NCBI GenBank assembly: GCA_019054805.1
Contig: JAHQIY010000028.1
Coordinates: 62,001 to 126,000 of the forward strand
Reading direction: 5' to 3'
From: Brachionus manjavacas
Taxonomy: Eukaryota; Rotifera; Eurotatoria; Ploima; Brachionidae
DNA length: 64,000 nucleotides
Shown here: positions 28,181-39,700 of the stretch, piece after piece
Layout of the letters: each line of letters starts with the position of its first letter
Position numbering within the stretch: the first letter of the stretch is position 1
Notes under the pieces: model-generated
Told to the model about the DNA's origin: nothing
Databases searched by the model: none
Seen by the model: the letters and a program-made list of their open reading frames with translations, nothing else
Program-made: the position numbers and the translations under genes

Positions 28181-28770
28181 TAAATAAAATAAACTCTGTT
28201 TCGATTTTGGTTGATAATTTCACTTTCGGACTCCTGCAATCGATTGAAAATAAAGAACTCGATTACACAAAATCCAAAAATGAATTTCTAAATGAAATAA
28301 AAGAAATCCTAAAAACTCGGAATAAACTAGAAATTGGGAAAATAAATGAAAAAATTAAAGAAATAGATGATGAAAAAAAAATTATGGCAAAGAATGGCAT
28401 AATTGAGTCAATCAAAACATGTTTTGCAATGATAAATAACAATGATCAACATGGAAAAACACTTCTCAATCTACTAATAAAGGCATTCTAAAAATCACAG
28501 GAAAAAAAAATAGTTACAAATTTTTGAAAATTAAAATAATTAATTGAAAAATTAGAATCTTTTATACTACACATTATGCAAAAATTAAATCTCTTTAATT
28601 TACAATTTCTTAATATTTCTTTTATCGAATTTAGATTAAAAAAAATAATTAAATAGAAAACAATTTCTAATTTTTCTTTTTCTTTTATATTTTAGAATTT
28701 TACTAGATCGCCAGAATTGGCGCTAAATGAAATAAATAAATAAATAATAATTTATATAAATAAATAAATA
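28181..28770 (+). mobile_element. 3' end of a non-LTR element with CGCCA hairpin
   Basis: An open frame at 28207-28491 without an early ATG encodes a charged helical segment (IKEILKTRNKLEIGKINEK). 218 bp later comes hairpin CGCCAGAATTGGCG (28709-28722) followed by AAATAAATAAATAA tails. The tail layout is that of the other non-LTR families here. The open frame is of unknown function and may belong to the element. Confidence 0.5.
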
Positions 28771-28969
28771 AAGATTTTTTGTTCGCTAAAATGGGCCAAT
28801 TCTTTTAGCTCAACTATCTTAAATTGGGGTTGGTAATTTTTGTGACAATTATTATTATTCAAAAAGGTTAAGGAAAGATGCGAAAGCCATAGCTTTCTTA
28901 CAGCCCAAAAGTAAAGAAAAGTAAAAATTTTATGTTTTGAATAAATTTTAAGTTTTTAGTTCTAATTTT

Positions 28970-29680
28970 TTTTGAATTTTTTCAATATGGTGGGAATAAA
29001 ATTAGAATAATGTATGGGGATATTCATCCAAACAAGTTGTTCTTCGTTTTTTTTTGTGTTGTTTTGATTTATAATTTTTGTTGATTTGATTTTGGTCAAT
29101 TATTTTGTTTATTACTTGATGGTTTTCTCCATTGAGGATGATTTTGTCGTAGTATCTGTGAGTCAGTTTTAAAAGCCGTGGCTTTACCATTTCGATATTT
29201 GCTTGTGAGTGAATATGTTCAGTGCTGTCCATGTAATCGGAGCTAAGACAAAGGCGAATAGATTTGTTTTGGAAGATCTGTAGACGGTCAAGTGCATTTT
29301 TGGATGTGATAATTGCAATATGACTGTATTCGAAAATGGATAGTGTGCATGTTTTACAATAATTTAATAATAATTTTGTATTTGATGACCAGAGTCGTCC
29401 TTTCAAGGCCTTTATTACATTTTGTCGATCAGTGACTTTGTCGCTAATGTATTCAATGTGTTTCATGAAGCTTAATTTTGGATCGAAAATTATACCAAGG
29501 AGTTTTGGATATGGATCAAGAGCTATTTTATGGCCATTAAGAGCTAAGTCTATTGAATACAGTCGCTCGTACGATTTTCTTTTTCCAGCAGGTGTGAAGA
29601 CTGTGTAGGTAGTTTTGCTTGAATTTAGTTTTAAACACCATTCTTCGCGAATAAATTTTATTAAATTTTATTTTGTGTTA
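28970..29680 (-). mobile_element. Well-preserved C-terminal half of a Jockey-like RT
   Basis: 29466-29002 is an uninterrupted minus-strand frame (ALKGRLWSSNTKLLLNYCKT, LDRLQIFQNKSIRLCL, ending PHTLF-stop). Upstream, 29467-29650 continues it (WCLKLNSSKTTYTVFTPAG, LLGIIFDPKLSFMKH). The RT palm itself is missing, so it is 5'-truncated. It belongs to a family different from the hairpin-tail copies. Confidence 0.82.
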
Positions 29681-29689
29681 AGATGATCA

Positions 29690-30460
29690 AACTTTTTATT
29701 CTAAAAAAATATTTTAATTTTATGAACAATTGTTCGCAAAGTTAAATGAAGAAAAAAATTAATTAAAGTTTATATTTAACAGTATAAGAAAATTTTTTCT
29801 TTATTATCCACAAATTTACTTTAATTTTTTGATAATAAAAAATGAAAAAGTTATTTTTTCGGGTTTATTTCTAAGATGATTTTTTCGGCAAACACAAACT
29901 ATTCTGTTTGAGTAGTTTGATGGTCAACCGGCCGAATTTGGCCAAAAATCTAATCTCCTCTTTTTCTTCAATTAGTAATTTACGTCTAATTTTTAAGCTG
30001 GTAGCATCTGTTTGAGTCGATCTTGACTGGAAAATCATTTGATCTTTGATTAATTGTAAAAATATTTAAAGCTCAATTTTGAATAAAAAGTGGATTGAGC
30101 TTGGAAAAATTTCCCCAAAAATATGAATGGATTAGACAAGCTTAAGAAAATATGGTCAAAAATAAATTTAAATATTTACTTTATTACGTAAACTATCTTC
30201 AAGGATTATGTTGGGTAAAAAGTTTCCTTAAATCTCGAATTTTAGCATTTGTTGATCAGCTTTTAAATTTGAAAATAATTGATACTTCTCAAAAGATATT
30301 AATCCTTTTATTTAATGCTTTTATAACGTAATAGAGTAAATATTTAAACATATTCTTGGTCATCTCTCTTAAGCTTTTTAATCCAACCATTTTTTTACTA
30401 TAAATTAAATACGCTTTCCACCTAAGACAATATAACTAAGAACAAAATTTGAAAACAGCC
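29690..30460. other. Intergenic upstream of the chitin-binding protein gene
   Basis: AT-rich. It contains the presumed promoter and 5' UTR (a CTATAAATTAAATACG stretch at 30400-30414 is a possible TATA region about 50-60 bp before the ATG). No other feature. Confidence 0.35.
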
Positions 30461-31333
30461 ATGGCTTTGAAAAGATTCATCGCTTTACTATTTACTTTAC
30501 TTGGTTTAATTCAGCCAAGCTATCAACAAGCTTGGAAAAACAATAATATTGTATGGGGTCAAGCTCAGCAAGAAAACTATCTACCACCATTAAGCAATCA
30601 ACCTTCGGGTGAAAATTTGGGGCTTGGTTCTTTGATCGGCTACAATTTTCAACAGCAACAGCAACAGCAGCAGCAGCTACAGCAGCATCAACAACAACAT
30701 CAACAACAGCAGCATCAACAACAACATCAACAACAGCAGCAACAGCAGCAACATCAGCAACATCAGCAACATCAGCAACAGCAACAACAGCAACAACAGC
30801 TACAGCAGCATCAACAGCAATATCATCAGCAACAACAGCAGCAGCAATCAAATGAGCAAAACGAAGGAAAAAATTTTTTAATCCATAATGCTCCGTCTTT
30901 CTTTTACCCAAACCCTTCTCCAGTTGAAATTCCTGCTCAGGCACCAAAGCCTATAAACTTTGCACCGTCTACTGGGCCTCAACCAGCTGCTGCTGCTTCG
31001 GCGCCTTCTCCACAGCCAGTTTTGGTTGATAAAGCTCAGCCGTCTCAATCAGGCCCCTATGATATCAAGCATGAGACTATAACAAGCAATGGTCAGAAGC
31101 TAGTTGAAAATTTGCTCGGAGGAGTTCCTTACAATTGTGCTGAAAAGCCAACAGGTCACTTTAGAGATGCACATTTCTGTGACGTATTTCACGCCTGTGT
31201 GTTTGGCCAGCAGCAAAAATCTTATGCATGTCCATATGTTGGCGAAGCTCAGTATTTTGATGATGTAACTCGTAAATGCGAATTTGTCCGCAGCAATCCT
31301 GAGGCATGTGCATCAAATGCTTTCTTCCATTAA
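30461..31333 (+). CDS. Secreted chitin-binding (CBM14/peritrophin) protein with poly-Gln/His
   Basis: Single exon, 290 residues, ATG at 30461. Residues 1-22 (MALKRFIALLFTLLGLIQPS) are a signal peptide. A Gln tract broken by His and Leu follows (about 63-130, encoded by mixed CAG/CAA at 30649-30850), then a Pro/Ala-rich linker. The C-terminus has one CBM14 domain with six cysteines (about 226-283; FHACVFG, DVTRKCEF) that should form three disulfides and bind chitin. The architecture resembles one-domain cuticular proteins analogous to peritrophin (CPAP1), so extracellular chitin matrix (cuticle, gut lining or mastax) is likely. The mixed codons suggest selection for the Gln tract or slow slippage. 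An upstream 5' exon cannot be excluded. Confidence 0.88.
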   Translation: MALKRFIALLFTLLGLIQPSYQQAWKNNNIVWGQAQQENYLPPLSNQPSGENLGLGSLIGYNFQQQQQQQQQLQQHQQQHQQQQHQQQHQQQQQQQQHQQHQQHQQQQQQQQQLQQHQQQYHQQQQQQQSNEQNEGKNFLIHNAPSFFYPNPSPVEIPAQAPKPINFAPSTGPQPAAAASAPSPQPVLVDKAQPSQSGPYDIKHETITSNGQKLVENLLGGVPYNCAEKPTGHFRDAHFCDVFHACVFGQQQKSYACPYVGEAQYFDDVTRKCEFVRSNPEACASNAFFH

Positions 31334-32534
31334 TTTTGATTCCAAATCAATATTTGCTTTATTTGCGATTTTAAATCAATTTTTTTTTCAAAAATATATT
31401 TATTAGAAAAAAATAAATTTCAATCTTATCTTAATTTTTAATTTTCTAACTTTATTGCACTAAAAAAAAACAAATCAGAATAATTAAAATTTATTAAATT
31501 TCTTAAAACAAATTAAATTTTTTTTTTACATTCCAAAAGAAGACTAATTGATAACTTACTTAGGAAAAACTTTTTTGCTACTTATATTTTTTAAAAAAAT
31601 AAATTTTATAAATCTAATAGCAGCATGATGGGCTTTCGAGTTTTAATTTTCAGAACCAAATTGGCTTTGGGAAAGTTTGTTAAGTTTTTTGATCTTTTTT
31701 CTTTTTTTGATAAATGCTATTACTTTTTATATTGCTTAGTATTTCTGAACTATTATTATTAGTATAAATGATTGTGACCCAAAAAGTCGTGGAAACAATA
31801 TTTTTTTGTTGTCAGTGTCATGGACCAACTTGACATCCCGTTCTAAGGATAAATTTATTTTTATATTGTTAACTTTTGTAATGATCTTATCAAAATGAAA
31901 ATTCAACTCAGTACAAAATATTTTTTAAAAACCATTAGTATTTTCGATGTATTTTCGAAAAAAAAGAATACCATAGTTTTTAAAATATTTATTCATGAAA
32001 GAGATTTTGTATTTTTTAATAATCGGAAAATTAAAATAACAGTCTTTGGTCTTACTAAAATTTTTTTGCAAATTGTTTTGAATGAACATGTTTTATCTTT
32101 AAATTAAAAATTTTTAAAAATTATTTTAAAATGGTTCAAAAATTAATTAATAATTTAAAAAATTTCACCCTTTTGATATAATACTTTCGCATAATCAAAA
32201 CGCTTTAATTAGAATTTAAAAAACTTGTTATCACAAAACAGAAAACAGAAATTTATTGCAAAAAATATTAATTTTTTTGATAAAAATAATTCATATTTAT
32301 TATTTTAATTTACTCTATTTAAAACATAAAAAAATTAAATTCTCTTCAAAAAAAAAGAAAATTTTACCAGCACGCTTTGATCACTTGGTCGAATTGCTAA
32401 ATTGGTTTGACAGATTTTATTTGCTTTAAAAAAAAAGACAATTTATTTAAGTTTTTAGCTTAAAAATTATGAAAAATAATTTTGTGCATGATCAAAAAAA
32501 TTAAATGAATTTAATTTGAAAAAATTAAATTTTG
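31334..32534. other. Intergenic, AT-rich
   Basis: The open stretch 31895-32107 is AT-biased and motif-free. The E2F 5' UTR and promoter must lie at the right edge. Nothing else is supported. Confidence 0.45.
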
Positions 32535-33771
32535 ATGTCAGGTAGATAAAAACTAGCTGAAACATTTTATGAATGCTCTTCTTAATATTTAAGATTCAGT
32601 CAATACAAAATCTAGCGGCAATATACCACGGTCATCAGCCGCTTCCACATCATCAAACACTTCAACTCAATCATCATCTTCTTTAATAAGCCAAAATTTA
32701 GCCAAGCTGGATCAAAAAATTCCAAAAAACCAGAGCTTGGCTTCTTATGCCAGGGCCGAAAAAAGTCTAACTGCTCTGACCACTAAATTCATGACTTTGC
32801 TTCAAGAATGCGAAGACGGAATCCTCGACTTAAGAAGCGTATAATTAATAAAATATAAATTTAATTAGATAATTACTTTTTCTCTTAAGCTGGTCGAGAG
32901 TATACCATCTAGGCAAAAAAGACGTGTCTACGACATTACCAATGTACTGGAAGGCATCGGACTAATTGAAAAATACTCAGTCAATTCAATCAGATGGTAA
33001 GACTAAAATAAAATAATTTTTTTATCTATTTTTTTCTTAATTAGGAAGTAAATATTCTGGAATTTTGGAAAAGAAATTTATTTTGTTTAAATTTAAGAGG
33101 AGGAGGTCCGCAAACCAATTCGGCAGAAACATATTCTCAACTGAATCAATTAAAATCCGAAGTTGATAATTTGGACAAGCTGGAGAATAGTTTGGATATG
33201 CAGATAAAGTTTATGCAAGAAAATAAAAATCTGCTCTTATCTAATGAGGAAAATAAGAAGTAAAAAAGGAATTTAAAATAAAATTATGACTTGAATTTAA
33301 ATTAAATTAATTTAAGAAATTGTTTTATTTTTGTTGATGACATTGTAAAAGCATGTCCTAGTGATACCACTCAGACAACAATAGTGGCCAAGTTGAATAA
33401 AGATACAGTTGTTGAGGTCCCTGAGCCGTCCTATGTAATTTTTAGAAAAAAAAATACTTTTAATAATTTAAATAATTTAATAATTAATAATTAAGGTCTA
33501 TGAAAATTCAGGTGTCAAGCAAAAGTATCATTTACTCATTAAAGACAGCTTGAATCCCATAGATGTTTTTTTGTGCAATCAGAAAAATGATTTAGTAGGA
33601 TTTTATTTTGTATAATTATTTTTTTAATTAAATTTTTTTCTTTAGCATGAAGATCTCAGTAAAAATGAAGATTTAGTGTTGCTAACCCCAGGTCCCTCAT
33701 CTAAAGACTATTTGTTCACAATGGACAAACAAGAGGGCCTGATTGACATGTTTGATATTAATTTGGAATAA
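32535..33771 (+). CDS. E2F transcription factor, E2F4/5-like
   Basis: Eight coding exons: 32535-32541, 32594-32838, 32890-32996, 33045-33047, 33098-33259, 33317-33434, 33496-33594, 33646-33771; 288 residues in frame. The winged-helix DNA-binding domain ([35 protein letters not shown]) is followed by a leucine-rich dimerisation coil ([14 protein letters not shown]), the marked box ([31 protein letters not shown]) and a C-terminal pocket-protein-binding motif ([18 protein letters not shown]). It should bind E2F sites with a DP partner and be held by Rb-family proteins. It is shorter than vertebrate E2F4/5 because the linker before the tail is short. The first exon holds only ATGTCAG; a 3-nt exon is needed to keep the frame (see findings). 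Introns are 48-61 bp. Confidence 0.9.
33045..33047 (+). other. Inferred 3-nt microexon of the E2F gene
   Basis: GAA between acceptor ...TTAATTAG (33044) and donor GTAAATATT (33048). Joining the flanking exons without it creates TGA directly after the DNA-binding domain. With it the junction reads W-K-G-G-G-P, the residues expected at this place in E2F4/5. Both flanking introns are 48-50 bp. Confidence 0.75.
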
Positions 33772-33884
33772 TAAATAATAGTATTTAATTTAAAATAAAT
33801 ATTAATTTTTGTAGAGATATTTTACTATTCTTAGATATTTTTTATGTTTTTCATTAATAATTTTTGCCAAAATTAACTTATTCA

Positions 33885-34238
33885 ACCCATCTGAGAAGAG
33901 GTGGATCTGGTAATAATAATAGGAAGAAATAATAAAGGTATATCACACACACATCAAATTGTTGGAAATGACTGTAAGGGGTCTAACATTAGAGGAAAAT
34001 TCATTTCTAAAAGAACAGCAACTACTTGGAATTTACTACCTCCCAGGATAGCTAATGCGACTAATGTGAACAGATTTAAAGCTAAACTGGATGCTCATGT
34101 GGCGTCCGGTGATCTGAGGAGTTCGGTTTACCTATTGTACTCTTTGGCAGAACAGATAAGAGCTGATATGATGTAGCCTTATAACCTACATCCACACAGG
34201 TACCTCTGTGTCACAGCTATATTTACTACTACTACTAT
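33885..34238 (+). mobile_element. 3' end of a CR1-like (ACT)n element
   Basis: It encodes the RT C-terminal tail (KFISKRTATTWNLLPPRI, NVNRFKAKLDAHV, stop 34174-34176), then a 3' UTR ending in ACT repeats (34225-34238). It is 5'-truncated and sits about 115 bp downstream of the E2F stop. Sequence differs clearly from the element at 1-4.8 kb, so it is another family of the same group. Confidence 0.85.
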
Positions 34239-34399
34239 TATGAATAAAACAAGTTAAAAGCCCCTATATTTTGATAATTTTTTTGGCAACCTTTTTATTT
34301 TTCACCAAAAAATACTCTATTATATAAGAAATATTCTTGTGTTATCAAAAATCATTTATTGTAAAAATTGTTTTTTTAAATATAAAAAATCACTAAACG

Positions 34400-36345
34400 T
34401 ATATAAAATTGTTTTTAATCTAATTAGTATCTTTGAAAAACCAATCTTTTGCTTTTGATTTTCTACCTCGTTTTTTCTTCATACCTATAGTTTTGAAACT
34501 AAAATCGATTTCGACTAACTTGGTTTTAACAGCTGAAGAAGCAATGCTTACATAAATAATCCTCAAAATAAGTTTTACAAGTACACTTACTAAATTGCCA
34601 TTCAGCTCTATTTAGCTTAACTTTTTTGATACTATTATTCAAAGTGAAATACTGGTCGAAATCAAATTGAGTTCTGTAACATTGGCAATTTGTTAATTTG
34701 TTAATTCACATTCGATAGTTTCGTAATACATTTCAAAAGATTCATCGATTGTTTCATTTTCGAGACTAGATAAAGATCGTATACTTAATAATTGTTTTTT
34801 TATCTAAATTCTCTTGTGTAGCCTCCCAAAGCCTACTACTAACTGATGAAAAATAAAAAAAAGTTTTTAATCTGTCCACCTCCGAAGACCTGTCAAATGA
34901 CCATGTCTCGACTATGAAGCTAATCGACTTCATAAAACGAGATAATTGCTCTCTTTCTCGGAGCGTGTGAGTGTCTTTCAATACTTTATTTGTTGACTCA
35001 AGAGCGTTATTTGTACTTGGAAAAGCTGGTGCAATACCCAATTACAATGCTTACTAACTATCCACTCTTTTTTAAAATATTTCAAAAATTTGATTAATTC
35101 GCTGTTTTTTTTTCTAACTGTTAAGTCGGCTTCCTCTTCTAGTCCCCATTTATCAAAAAATAATTTAATATTCGAGTTGAAATTATAGACAGAATGAGAC
35201 AATTTTATTTTATTAATGTCTTTTATCAAGTCTTCGTCGATAGGATTCGATTTTGGAAATATTGCACGTTCAACATGTGCCCAGCAAACTAATCTACATG
35301 CATTTGGATAGGCATTTTGAATTGCAATGGTTATTTCGTCGGCTGCATCTGCTAGAAAATATTGAATTTCATACTCTTTTTCAAATATCTCATGTATTTT
35401 TGTCTAATTGATTAAAAAAATTAATTAAATAATTACTTTTAAAGTGTGAAAATTTACCTTTATAGAATTAATGATAAAAAAAAATCTTCGTTGTTTTGTT
35501 ACGTAGTAATTGCTAAATATGTTGGATGAAATTGTTTATTTTTGTCAACATGACCACACATTATTACAGGATGGCCTTGGTATACAAGCTGATATGTTGC
35601 ATCAATACATGCAAATACATTTTTACTGGCTAACTCCAATAAGTAAAGAGTCGACACACCATTCGAATATATTGAGACGATTCTTTGTTTGCCACTACTT
35701 CATAATTAACTATAAAACCTTTGTTTGGATCACTCGGAAATGCCGAGTTTGCTTTGCAATAGTCCAAAAATTCTTTATAAGTAATTGCAGGTTTACCTTG
35801 TTTTTTTCTTTTTGTTCTTGCAATTAGATTTGTGATTTGTACAGGACTCGGTAAATTAGTAAAGCCTTGTTTACGTAAACTATATATAATATTCAACGGC
35901 TGTGTTATTCGAAGCTCATACAGTTCAAATATTTTCTCTTTTATCTCTATACGTAATCTTTTGTTACTGTTTGCAATGAAATCATGATTGTGCTCTTCTT
36001 GGTTACGGAGCATATTAATAGTTTGACAGTTATTCAAAATATGAAGATGCATCATTGCTTTACAATTTATGTTTAAGCTGGATTTAAAGTATTGTTTTAG
36101 ACCGTTTTTGCCACCTTGTTCCTTTGTTTTTTTCCAATTTTGTTCAATTGACTTAAAAGCTTCTTGATAGTTTTCAAAAACTAATTCTAGACTCCAATAC
36201 ACACGACGTCTTTTACGAGTCCTATTCGGCTTGTCAAATTGACAATCTAATTCTTTCGCTATTTCTTTTGAATTTAAACATGGTGTAACAGCGTCTTCAT
36301 CATTGGAGTAAAAATCATCATCACTTTCAACGTCAATCATTTTTA
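34400..36345 (-). pseudogene. Mutator-like (MULE) transposase, broken
   Basis: Minus strand, ATG at 36340 (MIDVESDDDF, acidic). In order: a zinc-finger-like N-domain (CQTINMLRNQEEHNHD), helical linker (LNIIYSLRKQGFTNLP), then the MULE DDE core: IDATYQLVYQGHPVIMCGHV (about 35530-35610), DKNKQFHPTYLA, DAADEITIAIQ...CWAHV (about 35260-35370), a Ser/Thr helix with NALESTNKVLKD (about 34960-35010), and a SWIM finger CTCKTYFEDYLCKH (about 34550-34600). Frames change near 35650-35690 and further on. 35404-35459 looks like a proper intron (GTAAATTTTC...CAATTAG), so part of the breaks may be splicing. Cut-and-paste transposition was its role; this copy seems dead. Confidence 0.82.
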
Positions 36346-36721
36346 AAAAGTTTATTTTTTATTTTTTAATAAATTTGGTTTTTAATATTCATAGAGAGTT
36401 TTAAGATTCAAAAAAATATTTTATGTAAATGAATTAATTTTAACCATGTAGTGATTTTTTATTAAAATGAATTTTTTTTGATGAAAAAAAAAAGAAATTA
36501 GTGCAAAAAAGAAATTATCCCCACTTTTTTTTCTAAATAAAATTTTAAATTTTTTTAATTTCATTAATCAAAAAAATAAATTAATTACACATTTTTTGGA
36601 TCGTTCACCCATTATGATTTTTAAAATAGTCTTTTCAATTGATATAAACTTAGGGTTAAATTGTTAAATAGGTTTATTGAATTGTTTTATTAATAAAAAT
36701 TTATACAAAAATTTAGGCAAC

Positions 36722-37198
36722 TTGAAGTTCATGATCATAATCAAAAGATCAAAATTTAATTGATTAAAATCTAAATAAAAATGATTAAATTAAATTTTTT
36801 CAATTTTTTTAAAATTAAACATAAGACGTTTATTATTTTAATTTAAAAAAAAAACAAATCTTTTTAAAATCAAATTTTTAAAGACAATTTAAAATCGACA
36901 TTTAGGTATCCAAATTATGGCTCAAATAAACGCTCTAAATGATATTTTAATATCAATTAAATTATATTACGGCGAAACAAAGTTAAATTTTGCATTTTAA
37001 AATTTCAAAATATTGATTAAGTATTCAATTTACTTCAGATAAAAATTCATATAATTTTCTATCTAATTTTTGTTTAAACAAATAATTTTTAATAAAGTTT
37101 GGTCATTTATTATTAAAAAATTGATAAAAAATACCTATTTATTTAAATCAGAAACTAAAAATTTTGATTTGAAATTTACATTTGATCATGAGCTTCAA
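36722..37198. mobile_element. MITE-like element, copy 1 (inverted termini)
   Basis: Starts TTGAAGTTCATGATCA (36722-36737) and ends with the near complement TGATCATGAGCTTCAA (37183-37198). The same 480-bp sequence, inverted, lies at 49.44-49.93 kb. There is no coding capacity. Confidence 0.75.
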
Positions 37199-37425
37199 TT
37201 TGGCAAAAATTTAGACTTTTTGGTTTTTCAAAAACTAATATTACGATAGTTTTAAATAGAAAATAGACTTAATAATTTATTACGATTAAGCGCGCTATTT
37301 TTCTAATTTCTAAGTTATTATTTTGATAAAGTGCCAAGTAAAATTTAGAAACAAAAATTTATTTTAAAAAATATTTATACATTACTGATAAGGCCAGTTT
37401 AAATTAAATTAAAAAAAAGTTTCCT

Positions 37426-38128
37426 TCAAACACTTGGCGCCAATAATTCAAGTAAATACCTATCTTTGGTGCATGCTTTAACAAATTCCTCCAAACTAAT
37501 TGTTTTACTTTTATCAGTATCCATTTGCTGAAACAAATCATTAGCACTCTGCTCCACATTTTTGAAGCTATGCTGTTTAACATCTAAAACTTTATATATA
37601 GCCTCGATGATTGTCCTAAATTCGTCTTTGTCAATGGTCCCATTGGCGTCAATGTCATACAAATTGAACACCCATTCCAGCTTTTTTTTGTAATTTAGAT
37701 CTGTTGAAGTCAAGCTTATTGAAATAAGGAACTCATTGAAATCTAAAGTAATTTTTATTCTCTGAGAAAAAATTTTTCAACCAAAAAAACCTATATATCC
37801 ATTTTTGTCAGCATCAAATGCTCTGAACACGTGATCACACAGCTTTTCTGGTTTTCCATTAGGGTTAAATTTTCGATATTGTTTGAGAAACATTTTTTTA
37901 TTTAATTTACCATCGGGGCAGTCTTTCTTTGGAAAAAGATGAAAAATTTTTCACCATCAACCAAGAGTTGAGGGACAAGCTTACTAGAAATTGAGTGTGC
38001 CATTCGCTAATCTCCACTCGGTCATAAGTAGTCCTTTCCAAAAGAAACCTAACTTCCTTTTCACTAAGCTGCATGGGAGCCCGGTGTTTTTCCTTTGCTT
38101 TGGTACAACCGCAGATGCTCTGACCCAT
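37426..38128 (-). CDS. Neuronal calcium sensor family EF-hand protein
   Basis: Three exons on minus: 38128-37985, 37926-37791, 37742-37426; 198 residues, the normal NCS length. MGQSICGCTK gives an N-terminal Gly for myristoylation plus nearby cysteines that could be palmitoylated. EF1 is degenerate (DCPDGKLNKKMF, the Cys-Pro typical of NCS proteins); EF2 DADKNGYIDFNE (86-97) and EF3 DIDANGTIDKDE (123-134) look functional; EF4 DTDKSKTISLEE (168-179) has Lys instead of the usual Gly at loop position 6. Such proteins act as calcium-myristoyl switches that regulate membrane channels, kinases or cyclases in neurons. I cannot assign it to neurocalcin, frequenin, VILIP or KChIP. The introns are 58 and 48 bp. 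Confidence 0.9.
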
Positions 38129-39254
38129 GACTGTCTTTAAAATGATAAAGCTTTTTTAAAACGTCAAAAAGATAGTCAAAAGAAAATTAAACGTAAAAAC
38201 ATAATTTAAGGTCTATCATCAATTTCGATTCTTTCTCATTTTAAATTTAATTTAAATTAAATTTGCATATTTTAATAAAAATAGATTCATAAGGAGTATT
38301 CATTCAAATAAATTTATTTTGAACTTAATGACTTTTTAAATTAATTGAATATTTTTATTACGAGTAGAAATCCTCTTTTTAATCTAAATTTGTTTATCTT
38401 AAATAAACTAAAAGATTTTAAAACAAAAAGCGTAATCTAGCATTTATTGTCTTTTATTTCAGACAGAGAATGTTAGCTCTTTAAATATTTATATTGACTA
38501 AATTTCTAGACACGAATTTTTATTTAATAATAAATTTTTTTTTATAAAAATTTTATAGATTTTGATTAAAAGCAAAAGTCAGCTTAATTTTTTGCCAATT
38601 TTTGCTCACTTGACCTAGAATGTTGACAATAAACTGATTTTTTGTTTAAAAATGCAATTATTTTAATTTCCATTAAATGTTTTTGCATTTAAAAAATTTG
38701 ATTTTGAGAAAATTTTAGAAAAGTTTTAAATTAATAAAGATTGAAAATTCTAGTTGAAATCGAATTGAAGAAACATCAAATTTGAATTTATGAAAATTTT
38801 ATTTTTATTACTTTTTATTATGTAATAAAACATAAAATTGTGTATTTAATAAAATATTTGATTTAAGAACTAGTTTTTTTCTTTTTTGTTTTATATCTTT
38901 TTTGTACATATAATTACAGGAATATGTATGTTAGCTTAAATTTTTTTAATTAACTTAAAATTAAAAAAAATATTATTTTTCATTCATCTTATTTTTATTT
39001 TTTTATTGTAAACAATTGATTTATGCTATTAAACCTGAAAGTTTAGATTAAACATTAAATGCGCTGAATTAGGTCCTGCTTTAGCATGGCGAAATAAACC
39101 TTAAATTTTCATAAAAAAATTAAAAAGCCAAAAAATTTAGAACTAGGTATGCTATTTTGAAGAGCACTTGCATTTTTTTTCTAATATTAAATATGATTTA
39201 AAGGTTGTAAGTTTTCATGAGATCTTGAAATATTTTTTTTCTGAATCATCTTAA
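38129..39254. other. Upstream region of the NCS gene, AT-rich
   Basis: It should contain the promoter of the minus-strand NCS gene. There are no open frames, repeats or motifs I can support. Confidence 0.4.
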
Positions 39255-39700
39255 TATTTATTTATTTCATATCTTTATCAAGCGATAACTCTTTCAGAAT
39301 GAAAAAATAAGCATGACAGGTATAAAAGGCTAAATATTTAACTGTTAATGAAAGCAATGTTAAGACAGGAAATTTTTTTTCTATAAGATTTTCTAAATTA
39401 ATTATGCAAATCCATTTTTTAAAGTATCACGGAAAATATTTGAAAAAATACGAAGTCATAGGAAATTTCAAAAATTTCAACAATTTCAAAAGAGAAAAAA
39501 TTACCATTTTCATTTACATTTTCATAATTCCTTTGAAAAGCGATTGTTAAAATTCATTCAGATGTTTATTTGTCTTATTTTCAAGATTTGACTCCCTATT
39601 CATTTTAATTAACTTTCTTTTAGAGATGTCATTAATAGATAAACAAAAATCGGCTAATCACCGAGCCTTGAAGGGTATTAAATAGAGGAGGGATAAAAAT
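39255..39700 (-). mobile_element. Very old hairpin-tail non-LTR fragment
   Basis: A tail with a decayed hairpin (39279-39296, ending CTCTTTCAGAATGAAAA) and, at 39620-39690, the decayed RT palm (the GVPQGSVI region as GCCTTGAAGGG on plus). This matches the layout of the 13 kb and 20 kb copies with much higher divergence. Confidence 0.5.

Noticed and set aside
30492-30947. 151-codon minus-strand frame rich in Ala/Val/Asp
   Set aside because: Complement of the Gln-tract CAG/CAA repeats; no start context or domain.
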